Origin: Lactonifactor longoviformis DSM 17459 | Lineage (GTDB): Bacteria > Bacillota > Clostridia > Lachnospirales > Lachnospiraceae | Length of the DNA stretch: 64,000 bases | Direction: 5' to 3' | Assembly (NCBI RefSeq): GCF_900129135.1 | Contig: NZ_FQVI01000003.1 | Span: 1-64,000, forward strand | Part shown: positions 6,497-15,664 of the stretch, piece by piece | How positions within the stretch are numbered: the stretch's first letter is position 1 | Layout of the letters: each line of letters begins with the position of its first letter | The notes under the pieces: generated by a model | The model's input: the letters and a program-made list of their open reading frames with translations, nothing else | Told to the model about the DNA's origin: nothing | The model's database searches: none | Position numbers and translations under genes: made by a program

Positions 6497-8170
6497 ATGT
6501 CATATGTAGTTGGAATTGACACAGGGGGAACGTACACAGATGCGGTTTTATTAGACACAGAGATACAGGGGGCTGATTGCATTAAGCGAAAGGCGAAAGC
6601 AATTACCACTCACGAGCAGCTGGAGATAGGAATCAGAAACAGCATCGTGAGCCTGGGATTATCAAAGTCAGATATCAGTAAAATTGAAAAAGTGGTTTTG
6701 TCTACAACCTTAGCTACGAACGCGACAGTTGAGGGCAAAATTGGTCGGATAGGACTTCTGATGATTGGCGGAGTACCGGTAGGGAAATTAGCCACCAATG
6801 AGTGCATCGCTGTGGAAGGCAAGGTCAATATCAAAGGACGGATTATAAGGGATATTGACAAGGAGGAAGTCAAACGGGCGGTTAAGAAATTGCTGCCAAG
6901 AGTAGAGTCGTTTGCGGTATCCGGCCAGGCGAGTGTGAGGAATCCGATTCTGGAGCAAAGAGTAAAAGCAGTAATTAAAAGTATCTGTGATTTGCCGGTG
7001 GTGTGCGGCCATGAACTTGTCTCAGAGCTAGGATATCTGGAGAGGACAAACACGGCAGTTGTGAATGCGGGACTTCTGCCGATTATTGATAATTTTGTGA
7101 AAGCAATTAAAACAATTCTGGATGAACAGAAGATCGGCGCACCTGTATTTGTGGTAAAAGGTGACGGTACGATTGCCAAAATCGATGCCATCCGCAACAC
7201 CCCCATTGATACTGTTTTATCCGGACCGGCGGCAAGCATCATCGGGGCAATAAATCTTACAGGAATAAAGAATGCGGTTGTGGCTGATATGGGGGGAACC
7301 ACCACGGACATTGGGATTGTTCGAAATAAAAGAGTGGAGCTTTCCAAAGACGGCGCGGTAGTCGGGGACTGGCAGATACGTATCAGATCAGCCCAGCTAT
7401 ATACATACGGCCTTGGCGGAGACAGCGCGGTAAAAATAGATGACGGGAAGATTGAGATTGGCCCGGAACGGCTGCTTCCATCCTGCCGGGGCGGAAAACA
7501 TAATGTAACCCCCACAGACGTGCTTCACTATACGGGCGAGTTTGTTGCGTGGGACAGGGTGAATGCAGTTGAGGCGATTCGGGAACAGGCTGCACTTGCG
7601 GAAACGACAACAGATGAATATGTGGAACAGGTAAGAGACGCTATTGTAGATAAAATCTACAACAATTTGAAAAGGTTCCGAAGGATTAAATTCCCCATCA
7701 GTGCCATTGGTGCGCCTGCGGAATCCTGGTATCGAATTGCTCAGAAAAAATATAATTTCAACTTAGTGGTTCCAGAGCACTATGAAGTGGCAAATGCGGT
7801 GGGAGCAGCAACCTCCGGTGTGAGTGTAGAGATAGAGGCAGTAATCCGTCTGGGGGAAGACAGAGGAGGATACTTAGTACATGCCGTGAATGAACGGTTT
7901 GAGTTTGATGAGCTGGAGGATGCCCTGCAAAAGGGCGTTGATGTCACAAAAGAGTATGCAGTAAGGCTGATTCGGGAACAAAATTTGGAAATCTCTTATA
8001 TCAGGTATGAATGTCGGAATATGTATCTTGATGATGACAGGATTATGTATAAAGAACTCATCGTGAAAGAAGATGGGACCGTGATAAGTGAGGAAGACAG
8101 CGACTACGGAAAGTATTTGGAGACACAGATCAAAGTACTGGTAGGCGGAAAAATATTTGCTAATGCTTAA
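6497..8170 (+). CDS. Hydantoinase/oxoprolinase subunit A-like ASKHA protein
   Basis: A 557-residue ATPase-fold protein. Residues 1-20 carry the phosphate-1 motif GIDTGGTYTDAVLL. The middle has LSGPAASIIGA and the phosphate-2 motif VVADMGGTTTDIGIV, both diagnostic of HyuA/5-oxoprolinase A and related ASKHA proteins. It is shorter than the ~680 residues usual for HyuA, and no B subunit is nearby. GGAGGG at 6484-6489 supports the ATG at 6497 over the upstream one. As the first gene of an operon that contains a B12 mutase-like protein, it could act as an ATP-dependent mutase reactivase (as the related MutL/GlmL fold is thought to do) or as an amide or carboxyl-activating enzyme. The role is unproven. 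Confidence 0.78.
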   Translation: MSYVVGIDTGGTYTDAVLLDTEIQGADCIKRKAKAITTHEQLEIGIRNSIVSLGLSKSDISKIEKVVLSTTLATNATVEGKIGRIGLLMIGGVPVGKLATNECIAVEGKVNIKGRIIRDIDKEEVKRAVKKLLPRVESFAVSGQASVRNPILEQRVKAVIKSICDLPVVCGHELVSELGYLERTNTAVVNAGLLPIIDNFVKAIKTILDEQKIGAPVFVVKGDGTIAKIDAIRNTPIDTVLSGPAASIIGAINLTGIKNAVVADMGGTTTDIGIVRNKRVELSKDGAVVGDWQIRIRSAQLYTYGLGGDSAVKIDDGKIEIGPERLLPSCRGGKHNVTPTDVLHYTGEFVAWDRVNAVEAIREQAALAETTTDEYVEQVRDAIVDKIYNNLKRFRRIKFPISAIGAPAESWYRIAQKKYNFNLVVPEHYEVANAVGAATSGVSVEIEAVIRLGEDRGGYLVHAVNERFEFDELEDALQKGVDVTKEYAVRLIREQNLEISYIRYECRNMYLDDDRIMYKELIVKEDGTVISEEDSDYGKYLETQIKVLVGGKIFANA

Positions 8171-8217
8171 AGAAGGCTTTTTGGCTTTTTTAAAATAAAA
8201 ATTTAAGGAGGAAGAAC

Positions 8218-9204
8218 ATGAATTTATCACACAAAAAGTTACTGGAAATGTATGAAACCATGCAGAAGATTCGCCAGTTTGAATTCCAGACAGCGAAGAG
8301 CTTTGCAGAAGGAGATGTGCTTGGGTTTGTACATCTGTACATCGGGGAGGAAGCAATTGCAACCGGTGTATGTGCAAATCTCGTTGACGGCGACTACATC
8401 ACAAGCACCCACAGAGGACATGGCCATATTATCGCAAAAGGCGCTGATATGAATAAAATGATGGCCGAGCTGTGGGGAAAAGAAACCGGATATTGCAAAG
8501 GAAAGGGCGGTTCCATGCACATTGCAGATACGGAACTGGGAATCCTTGGAGCAAACGGTATTGTAGGGGGCGGCTTTACCCTGGCTACCGGAGCAGCATT
8601 CTCATCTATGATGCTGAAAACAGATAAAGTTTGTATTTGTTTCCATGGAGACGGGTCAACAGCAGAAGGCTCCTTCCATGAGGCCATGAATATTGCCACA
8701 CTCTGGAATCTTCCGGTTGTGTTCGTAAATGAGAACAACCTTTACGCAGTATCCTGCCGGATAACAAACGGCATGGCAAACGAGAACACAGCAGACCGTG
8801 CAGCCGGATACGCAATGCCAAGCGAAGTGGTAGACGGAAACGATATTTTAGCTGTCTGTGATGCTGCCAAGAGAGCAATTGACCGTGCAAGAAACGGTTA
8901 TGGACCAACCTATATTGAGTGCAAAACGTACCGCTGGAGAGGCCATTTTGAGGGTGAACCAGAGAACTACCGCAATCCTGAGGAAGTGAAACTCTGGAAA
9001 CAGCCGGATCATGACCCGATTCCAAGATTTGAAGAGTATTTAAAAGATAATGGTGTGGCTACAGATGAAGATCTTAAGGCAGTTCAGGAAAAAGTAAAGG
9101 GCATGGTAAAAGAAGCAGTGAAGTTTGCCGCCGAAAGTTCATTCCCGGCAAAAGAATCAGCACTTGAAGACGTGTACACAGATATTGTAGAGGAGGCGAG
9201 ATAA
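8218..9204 (+). CDS. acoA: Thiamine-dependent 2-oxo acid/acetoin dehydrogenase E1, alpha subunit
   Basis: The 328-residue alpha subunit of a heterotetrameric E1. It has RGHGH (66-70) and the thiamine-diphosphate motif GDGSTAEGSFHEAMN (from residue 144) followed by FVNENN. The sequence is closest in style to acetoin dehydrogenase AcoA and PdhA: decarboxylation of a 2-oxo acid (or acetoin cleavage) with transfer of the acyl group to a lipoyl domain. AAGGAGG (8205-8211) precedes it. The stop overlaps the start of the beta subunit (TAATG), so the two are translationally coupled. In this operon the substrate may be a branched or rearranged 2-oxo acid rather than pyruvate or acetoin, an inference from the neighbouring mutase. 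Confidence 0.88.
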   Translation: MNLSHKKLLEMYETMQKIRQFEFQTAKSFAEGDVLGFVHLYIGEEAIATGVCANLVDGDYITSTHRGHGHIIAKGADMNKMMAELWGKETGYCKGKGGSMHIADTELGILGANGIVGGGFTLATGAAFSSMMLKTDKVCICFHGDGSTAEGSFHEAMNIATLWNLPVVFVNENNLYAVSCRITNGMANENTADRAAGYAMPSEVVDGNDILAVCDAAKRAIDRARNGYGPTYIECKTYRWRGHFEGEPENYRNPEEVKLWKQPDHDPIPRFEEYLKDNGVATDEDLKAVQEKVKGMVKEAVKFAAESSFPAKESALEDVYTDIVEEAR

Positions 9205-10184
9205 TGAGAAATATGTATTTTTCAGAAGCGGTAGCTGACGCAATCCGTTTTGAGATGGAGAAGGATCCTACGGTTTTCTGTATTGGTGAGGACGTTGGTT
9301 TTGTAGACGGTTCTATGGGCGCTACCAGAGGATTATACAAGCAGTTTGGAAAAGAGAGGGTTCGTGATACACCCGTGGCTGAGCAGATGATTGTTGGCCT
9401 TTCCGCAGGGGCTGCGCTTACCGGAATGCGTCCGGTAGCTGAGCTGATGTACAACGACTTTATGGGATGCTGTATGGATCAGATTATGAACCAGACTGCA
9501 AAATTCAGATATATGTACGGAGGGGGAATGAACGTTCCTATGACTCTGAGACTTACCAGCGGCGGCGGAATGCAGTGTGCCGCACAGCATTCCCAGTCTC
9601 TGGAAGCTATGCTGGTACATGTTCCCGGACTGAAGGTTGTATATCCTTCAACCCCGCAGGATGTGTACGGCCTGCTGCTGACCGCCATTGAAGATGACAA
9701 CCCGGTCATGGTATTCGAGCATCAGATGTTATACCAGACAAAGGGTGATGTGGTAGATAAGGATGTATACTCCCCGATTCCCCTTGGAAGCGCGGACATT
9801 AAGAAACCCGGCAGTGATGTTACCTTAGTTGCCACCGGACTGTGTGTGCTGAAAGCTCTGGAAGCGGCAGAGGAACTGGAGAAAGAGGGAATCAGTGCAG
9901 AGGTTATTGACCCGAGAACCTTATATCCATTTGATAAAGAACTTGTTTACAAATCAATCGCTAAGACCAGAAAGCTCGTCATCGTTACCGAAGAGGTGAA
10001 AAGAGGTGCATGGTCCGGAGAATTGGCTGCAAATGTAGCGGAAGATATGTTCGAGACCCTGGATAAGGGAATTGTACGCGTGGGCGCTCTGAATATTCCT
10101 TGTCCTTATACCGTAAGTCTTGAAGATTATTATTTCCCGCAGAAGAATGATATTGTTACCGCTGTTAAGAAAGTAATGGAGTAA
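9204..10184 (+). CDS. acoB: Thiamine-dependent 2-oxo acid/acetoin dehydrogenase E1, beta subunit
   Basis: The 326-residue beta subunit, the usual length for PdhB/AcoB. Typical features are FCIGEDVGFVDGSMGATRGL near residue 25, DTPVAEQMIVGLSAGAALTG, and HSQSLEAMLVHVPGLKVVYPSTP around 130. The C-terminal transketolase-like domain contains EVIDPRTLYPFDKE and VTEEVKRGAW. Together with the upstream alpha subunit it forms an alpha2beta2 E1. A separate lipoyl-domain protein follows after 46 nt. The substrate range cannot be read from the sequence. Confidence 0.9.
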   Translation: MRNMYFSEAVADAIRFEMEKDPTVFCIGEDVGFVDGSMGATRGLYKQFGKERVRDTPVAEQMIVGLSAGAALTGMRPVAELMYNDFMGCCMDQIMNQTAKFRYMYGGGMNVPMTLRLTSGGGMQCAAQHSQSLEAMLVHVPGLKVVYPSTPQDVYGLLLTAIEDDNPVMVFEHQMLYQTKGDVVDKDVYSPIPLGSADIKKPGSDVTLVATGLCVLKALEAAEELEKEGISAEVIDPRTLYPFDKELVYKSIAKTRKLVIVTEEVKRGAWSGELAANVAEDMFETLDKGIVRVGALNIPCPYTVSLEDYYFPQKNDIVTAVKKVME

Positions 10185-10230
10185 GCAGGGAAAAGGTCAC
10201 GTTTTAAAAGATTATTTTAGGAGGATAAAA

Positions 10231-10497
10231 ATGGTAAAGGTATTTAAGCTTCCAAGAATGGGAGCAACAATGAAAGAAGGAACTGTAGAAAAGTATCTCG
10301 TAAAAGAGGGAGACACAGTTTCTGAGGGAGACGCTTTATATGAAGTTTCCACAGATAAGATTACAAATCAGGCAGAATCTGATATGGACGGGGTTGTAAG
10401 AAAACTTCTTGTAGAAGAAGGAACCAAAATTGCATGCCAGACACCGGTGCTTATTGTAGCTGAAGATGAGAATGAGGACATTTCTGCGTATCTGTAA
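10231..10497 (+). CDS. Stand-alone lipoyl-domain carrier protein (split E2 N-terminus)
   Basis: An 88-residue single lipoyl domain: VFKLPRMGATMKEGTVEKY, GDTVSEGDALYEVSTDK with the lipoylation lysine at position 43 in the STDKIT turn, and a short acidic tail. It is the swinging arm of a 2-oxo acid dehydrogenase, normally fused to the E2 acyltransferase core. Here it is a free protein with no subunit-binding or catalytic domain; the core is encoded at 12380, one gene later. The arrangement resembles the free H-protein of glycine cleavage. AGGAGG precedes the start. The dedicated lipoate ligase at 13103 probably modifies it. Confidence 0.9.
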   Translation: MVKVFKLPRMGATMKEGTVEKYLVKEGDTVSEGDALYEVSTDKITNQAESDMDGVVRKLLVEEGTKIACQTPVLIVAEDENEDISAYL

Positions 10498-10529
10498 CAT
10501 ACTCGGAAATCCTTAATGGAGAGAGATCT

Positions 10530-12302
10530 ATGGGGAAACTATTAAATAAAGCGAACAGAGATTATATAGCAAGCTTAATTCCTGAAAATATTCCGGACTG
10601 GAAGAAAGTCTGGCAGGAAGGATATGAGATTGGAAAAAATCTAAAGATAAAGACAATTCCTTTTGAGAAGAAATACGGTATGAAGCCAGTGGACTACCGT
10701 ATGAAGCTGAAGGAAAAAGGAGAAATGTGCTGGAAGATAAACACGGGACTCTCAAGTGTGGAAGAGCAGGTTGCGGCAATGAAAGAGGCTGAGAAGTTTA
10801 ATGAAGAGACCGGCCTGAATATCAGTATGGCACATCAGCTCCCCCAGAATATTACCGGAGTTCCCAAGGACAAGAGAGAAGGGCTGCCCATCTCCCTGGG
10901 ATTTATGCTGAATGAGCCGGAGGATTGGGAAGCAATTACTATGGCTTCCAGCGTTTCACCTATATTTGCCGATAATCATCTGGGCTGGCCTAACGCTGTG
11001 GAAACTACAATCAATTCCGTCCAGGCTGGGTCTCAGTGGACCGGCTTGTTCAGCACCTATGTACAGGTTGCCCCGGGCTGCCCGGACGAGGTCTGGAACA
11101 TGACTGAGAATGTGAAAGCACTTGGAATCGTGGCTTCGAGATACGATGACAAAATCATTGTAAACGGACAGTCCGACGACTCGTATGGAGCCTACTTTAA
11201 TGACCTCGCCACCTCACTTGCATGGGCTAGAATGGATCGATACATTGTATGCGACCTCTGCGGCGCCAGGTACTCCTATAGTTTCGGAAACTTTACCCAG
11301 AACATTATGCACAAGACAGCTCTGTGGCTTGCCGCAAGTGAAGTCTTCAGCAAAGAGGATCAGCCGGGAATCGGCTTTATTTATCCGGATACGATCAGTC
11401 ACTGGGATCACCACGTTCAGGCAAATTACGGTTTTCAGATTCCGGAAGTCCTGCTTCTGATTCTCGCGGAAAAGCATTTTAAGACGGGATGTTCATTCCT
11501 ATCAGTACCCATTACAGAAAAGGTAGCGATTCCTACCGTTCCGGAGATGCTGGATATGACAGGTGCTTGTCAGAGAGCACAGGAAGTTGCCTATTACTGG
11601 GAGCCTCTGATGAATTGGGATCCCATTGAAAAGCTGAGAGATCAGACCATCGAGCTGTCAGACAGAATGTTCCATTATATGCTGGACGGTCTTGCGGAGG
11701 CCGGTGTAGATATCACAAACCCCATTGAACTTATGGTTGTTTTAAAAGCCATCGATCCGTTTACTCTGGAGAAATTGTTCCATCCATCCATTGTTGAGGA
11801 CGGCAATGAGACCATCGTACCGTTAATGCCCGCAGCTTTGTGGAATGCAACCCAGAATGAACTGGCCAATCAGATTAATCTTCTGAAAGATACCAAATAT
11901 CCTGCGCTTCTCAAGGATCACAGAATCTGTGTTGCATCCGCGGATGTACATTTTGCAGGCGCCGCGGTACTGGTGGGAGTTATGAAGGAGTTTGGCGCGG
12001 ATGTGATTGACGGCGGAAACCAGCTGGAGGCAATTGATGTGCTGGATCTGGCAGATGAGAACAACATTACAGATATATGTGTCAGCCTCCACAACGGACA
12101 GGCATTGCCTTACGCAAAACTGATAGTAAAACTGGCGGCCGAGAGAGGCCGGAAATACAGATTCTTCTTCGGCGGTGTACTCCAGAGCTTTTTAAATGAG
12201 GATGATGATGTTCCTTCTGACGTTACAAAAGAGATTCAGGAACTTGGAATCACAACGGTGACAACAGTAGAAGACCTTCTGGACAAAATTACACAGCAAT
12301 AA
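10530..12302 (+). CDS. B12-dependent carbon-skeleton mutase-like protein (catalytic barrel fused to cobalamin domain)
   Basis: A 590-residue protein with a C-terminal cobalamin domain (~455-590). It has the base-off/His-on motif DVHFAG (472-477, H474 as likely cobalt ligand), then Ser519 exactly 41 residues later, and GG (548-549) at the usual further spacing. The SxL element reads SLH. Residues ~75-440 look like a mutase TIM-barrel module; the overall size fits a glutamate-mutase-like E subunit fused to its S subunit, but I do not recognise it as glutamate, methylmalonyl, ethylmalonyl or 2-methyleneglutarate mutase. It lies between the two halves of a split E2 in a 2-oxo acid dehydrogenase operon, so it probably supplies or rearranges that complex's substrate. 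Likely cytoplasmic. Confidence 0.75.
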   Translation: MGKLLNKANRDYIASLIPENIPDWKKVWQEGYEIGKNLKIKTIPFEKKYGMKPVDYRMKLKEKGEMCWKINTGLSSVEEQVAAMKEAEKFNEETGLNISMAHQLPQNITGVPKDKREGLPISLGFMLNEPEDWEAITMASSVSPIFADNHLGWPNAVETTINSVQAGSQWTGLFSTYVQVAPGCPDEVWNMTENVKALGIVASRYDDKIIVNGQSDDSYGAYFNDLATSLAWARMDRYIVCDLCGARYSYSFGNFTQNIMHKTALWLAASEVFSKEDQPGIGFIYPDTISHWDHHVQANYGFQIPEVLLLILAEKHFKTGCSFLSVPITEKVAIPTVPEMLDMTGACQRAQEVAYYWEPLMNWDPIEKLRDQTIELSDRMFHYMLDGLAEAGVDITNPIELMVVLKAIDPFTLEKLFHPSIVEDGNETIVPLMPAALWNATQNELANQINLLKDTKYPALLKDHRICVASADVHFAGAAVLVGVMKEFGADVIDGGNQLEAIDVLDLADENNITDICVSLHNGQALPYAKLIVKLAAERGRKYRFFFGGVLQSFLNEDDDVPSDVTKEIQELGITTVTTVEDLLDKITQQ

Positions 12303-12379
12303 GCAGATACGCCCTTTGGAGCTGTCGGGATAAAGGTATCCTGACAGAAGGAAGGGCATGATAGAAAAGGTGAGGCAGA

Positions 12380-13057
12380 ATGGAAAAAAAGATAAAAGTG
12401 TCAGGTATGAGAAAAATCATAGCAGAGAGAATGAGCGAAAGCTGGAACGTATCTCCCCGTGTTGCCTTTACTCTGAGCGTAGATATGACGCATACGCTGT
12501 CTATGCTGAAAAAGTTAAATAAGGATAATGAGGACAAAAGCCTGAAAGTCACCCTGAATCATATATTGATGAAGGTCTGTGCAAAGGCCATTACCGAATA
12601 CGAATTGTTTAATTCCAGTTTTCAGGATAATGAAATCATTATACACGACCAGGTGAATATTGGTCTGGCAGTGGCCCTGGAAGAGGGACTGATGGTTCCG
12701 AATATCAAGGACGTAGCGAATAAGGATATTTATACAATTGCGAAGGAAACCAACGATTCTGTTTTCAGAACCAAGAAGAATCAAATCACTATGGATGATA
12801 TCACAGGAGGTACCTTTACCATTACAAACCTGGGGATGATGGGGATAGAGAGCTTTTCCCCCATAATTAACCAGCCGGAGGCTGCAATTCTGGGTGTCAC
12901 GAAGATGAAAGATACCCCTGTGGTAATTGACGGCGAGATTACCGTCAGACCCATGATGAACTTGAATCTTGTGGCAGATCACCGGATGATTGACGGGGCT
13001 TACGCGGCGAAATTCTTTAGTTATGTAAAAGAATTAATGGAGACAATGGAATTCTAG
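12380..13057 (+). CDS. acoC: 2-oxo acid dehydrogenase acyltransferase catalytic core (lipoyl-less E2)
   Basis: The 225-residue catalytic domain of an E2. It begins directly with the core helix (VSGMRKIIAERMSESW) and lacks both lipoyl and peripheral-subunit-binding domains. The active-site motif DHRMIDG is at 200-206 (His201, Asp205). TFTITNLGMMGIESFSPIIN is also typical. It transfers the acyl group from the free lipoyl protein (10231) to CoA. Full E2 proteins are ~400 residues, so this one is split rather than truncated: the missing part is encoded two genes upstream. How E1 and E3 dock without a binding domain is an open question. Confidence 0.88.
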   Translation: MEKKIKVSGMRKIIAERMSESWNVSPRVAFTLSVDMTHTLSMLKKLNKDNEDKSLKVTLNHILMKVCAKAITEYELFNSSFQDNEIIIHDQVNIGLAVALEEGLMVPNIKDVANKDIYTIAKETNDSVFRTKKNQITMDDITGGTFTITNLGMMGIESFSPIINQPEAAILGVTKMKDTPVVIDGEITVRPMMNLNLVADHRMIDGAYAAKFFSYVKELMETMEF

Positions 13058-13102
13058 GATGTTATTACCAGTCAACGAAGTATTGGAAAGCAGTGGGAAT
13101 AG

Positions 13103-14113
13103 ATGAAATATTTAGAGACGGCGAAAGTGGATCCTTATTACAACCTTGCATTTGAAGAATATGTCTTAAAAAATTGCAGGGATGACGATTATTTAATTCT
13201 TTGGCAGAATGAGAATACCATAGTCATGGGTCTGCATCAGAATCCATATGAAGAAATCAATCTGTCAAAGGCAGAAGAATTAAAGGTGAATATTGTACGC
13301 AGAATCACAGGCGGCGGGACGGTCTACCATGACCTGGGCAACCTGAATTATTCCTACATTACGGATTGGAATGAAGGCAGAGGTGTGGATTTTGGAAAGC
13401 TGCTTGAGCCTGTCATAGAGGCCTTTCGGGAGTATGGCCTGGAGATTGAACTGAAGGGACGCAATGATTTGCTGCTGGATGGAAAGAAGATTTCGGGCAG
13501 CGCCCAGACTTTGTCAAAGAATCGGCTGCTGCAGCACGGTACTCTTTTGATTGCTTCTGATTTGGAGCTTCTGAGCGGAGTTCTCCATGTTTCACCGGAT
13601 AAATTTCAGTCCAAAAGTGTAAAGTCTGTGCGCAGCAGGGTTACAAACATTCAGGACTATGTATCCTCTCCCATTGACATTCAGAGGGTCAAGGAATTGC
13701 TCATCGACTACTGGAGCAGGGGCGGAGCGTTCGAACAAGTGCAGCTGGATTCTCAGGAGCTGGGAGAGATTGAAAAGCTGGCCGATGTAAAATATAGAAG
13801 TAAGGAATGGAATTTCAGCCGATCGCCAAAGTGCAATTATAAAAACAGGAAACGCTTTTCCGGAGGGACGGTAGAAGTAAATCTGGACATTGCAGACGGC
13901 AGAATTGCACATTGTGTGATCAACGGCGATTTCCTGGCGCTGCAGAGCGTAAGCGCGGTAGAGAAAAAATTGACTGGTATGGCTTATGAAAAAGAAAAAG
14001 TTGTGAACGTATTGCGGGAGATACCGATACAGATGTATTTCGGCTCTATTACGGCAGAAGAAGTAACAAGCTGCTTCTTCGAGGAAAAAAGTGATTTTGG
14101 AGGTAAATGTTAG
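13103..14113 (+). CDS. lplA: Lipoate-protein ligase
   Basis: A 336-residue LplA-type ligase that attaches free lipoate to lipoyl domains using ATP. Diagnostic elements are RRITGGGTVYHDLGN (from ~residue 66), GRNDLLLDGKKISGSAQ with the catalytic Lys region, and the C-terminal accessory domain (KYRSKEWNFSRSP, RFSGGTVEVNLDI). Presence inside the operon indicates dedicated lipoylation of the free lipoyl carrier at 10231. The ribosome site is weak. Its stop overlaps the next gene's start region, so it is coupled to the FGGY kinase. Confidence 0.9.
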   Translation: MKYLETAKVDPYYNLAFEEYVLKNCRDDDYLILWQNENTIVMGLHQNPYEEINLSKAEELKVNIVRRITGGGTVYHDLGNLNYSYITDWNEGRGVDFGKLLEPVIEAFREYGLEIELKGRNDLLLDGKKISGSAQTLSKNRLLQHGTLLIASDLELLSGVLHVSPDKFQSKSVKSVRSRVTNIQDYVSSPIDIQRVKELLIDYWSRGGAFEQVQLDSQELGEIEKLADVKYRSKEWNFSRSPKCNYKNRKRFSGGTVEVNLDIADGRIAHCVINGDFLALQSVSAVEKKLTGMAYEKEKVVNVLREIPIQMYFGSITAEEVTSCFFEEKSDFGGKC

Positions 14114-15633
14114 ACATGAAGTTATTGATTGGTCTGGATCTGGGAACGACGGCTCTTAAAATTGCACTATTTGACAATAAAGGAGGTCTTTTAGCTGTAT
14201 CCACTCAGGAATATAGTCTGATGACTCCAAAAGTAAATTTTGTAGAAGAAGACGCAGAGGTTTATTGGAAGGCATTCTGCGACGGCCTGGCTGATTTAAA
14301 AACACAATATCCCATAAGTGCACAGGACAGTGTTGCGCTGGCAATATCTGCGCAGGGGGAAACCATGATCTGTATTGATAAAAACGGCCGGCCGTTAAGG
14401 AATGCTATTGTCTGGATGGATAACCGGGCAGTTGATGAAGCAAAAGAAATGACAGAGCGTTTCGGGGATGATACGTGCTATCAGGTAACCGGACAGGTGA
14501 GCTTTGAGCCCTGCTGGCCGGCTGCAAAGATCTTATGGATTAAGAAAAATGAACCGGAAATATTCCGGCAGACCTATAAGTATTTATTGATCGAAGACTA
14601 TTTTATCTATAGGATGACCGGCGTATTTGCCACAGAGGGATCCTTAGTCTGCTCCTCTGCTTACTGGAATATTACCACAAAGAAATATTGGCCTGAAATG
14701 CTGGAGTTTATCGGAATAAAAGAAGAACAGCTGGCGCCTGTACGTGAGTCTGGCGAAGCTGTGGGGAGAATGCTTCCTGAGATACGGGCAGAACTGGGGC
14801 TGGGAGAGGATATTACCATATGCACCGGTGCCCTTGACCAGGCGGCGGGCGCCATCGGCGTGGGCAATGTTCACCCGGGTATGTTTTCTGAAAACATTGG
14901 ATCTGCGCTGGCGATCTGTGTACCGGTGGTAGAACCCACTTTTGACCCCAACAGGAAGATGCCTTTGCATTATTTTGCTATACCGGATATGTATATGATG
15001 CATACCTTTACCACAGGAGGAATGGCCCTTCGATGGTTCAGAGATAAGTTCTGCCAGGATGAGATGGCAGTTGCAGCCATATCCACAGAGGATGCCTATG
15101 ACTTAATGGGAAAAGAAGCAGACAGTGTTCCTGCCGGAGCCGAGGGATTACTGATGCTTCCTCATCTGTCCGGATCCCTGGCGCCGGATGTAAATGCCAA
15201 AGCCAAGGGGGTGTGGTTCGGGTTCACCATGAAGCACACAAAAGCACATTTTGTAAGAGCTATTTTTGAGGCTGTGGGCTATATTCTGCAGCGAAATATT
15301 GATACCCTCTCTAAGATGGGAATTGAAGTAAACGAAATCCGGTCCCTGGGGGGAGGCTCTAAGAGCGCTGTCTGGAGCCAGATTAAATCTGATATTACAG
15401 GCAAGCGGTTACTTACTACAAAATCAAAAGAAGCGGCATGTCTGGGAGCGGCAATTCTGGCCGGGAAAGCAGTGGGTATATTTGACAGCATAGATGGTGC
15501 AGTAGACAGCATGATCGATATAAAAACTGTCTTTGACCCTGACCCGGAAAACAAAGAGGTTTACGGGGAGGGATACGAAATGTACCGCAAACTGTTTTCT
15601 GATTTGACTGAATGCTTTGACCAGACCATGTAA
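14107..15633 (+). CDS. FGGY-family carbohydrate kinase (xylulokinase-like)
   Basis: A 508-residue sugar kinase. GLDLGTTALKIALFDNKG at the start, WMDNRAVDEA in the substrate-binding region, TGALDQAAGAIGVG and SLGGGSKSAVWSQIKSDITG in the C-terminal ATP-binding lobe define the FGGY family, XylB-like branch. It phosphorylates a ketose or sugar acid/polyol. The start is ambiguous: ATG 14107 overlaps the lplA stop, ATG 14116 is 9 nt later, and GGAGG at 14099-14103 has unusual spacing to both. With the fucose-isomerase-like gene at 18021 it forms an isomerase-kinase pair, implying that the operon starts from a sugar. Confidence 0.87.
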   Translation: MLDMKLLIGLDLGTTALKIALFDNKGGLLAVSTQEYSLMTPKVNFVEEDAEVYWKAFCDGLADLKTQYPISAQDSVALAISAQGETMICIDKNGRPLRNAIVWMDNRAVDEAKEMTERFGDDTCYQVTGQVSFEPCWPAAKILWIKKNEPEIFRQTYKYLLIEDYFIYRMTGVFATEGSLVCSSAYWNITTKKYWPEMLEFIGIKEEQLAPVRESGEAVGRMLPEIRAELGLGEDITICTGALDQAAGAIGVGNVHPGMFSENIGSALAICVPVVEPTFDPNRKMPLHYFAIPDMYMMHTFTTGGMALRWFRDKFCQDEMAVAAISTEDAYDLMGKEADSVPAGAEGLLMLPHLSGSLAPDVNAKAKGVWFGFTMKHTKAHFVRAIFEAVGYILQRNIDTLSKMGIEVNEIRSLGGGSKSAVWSQIKSDITGKRLLTTKSKEAACLGAAILAGKAVGIFDSIDGAVDSMIDIKTVFDPDPENKEVYGEGYEMYRKLFSDLTECFDQTM

Positions 15634-15664
15634 CTATATATAATAGAAGAAGGAGATCATTAAA

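Noticed and set aside
6610-7515. A 301-residue minus-strand frame inside the hydantoinase-like gene
   Set aside because: Ser/Thr/Pro/Ile-rich antisense translation with no family features.
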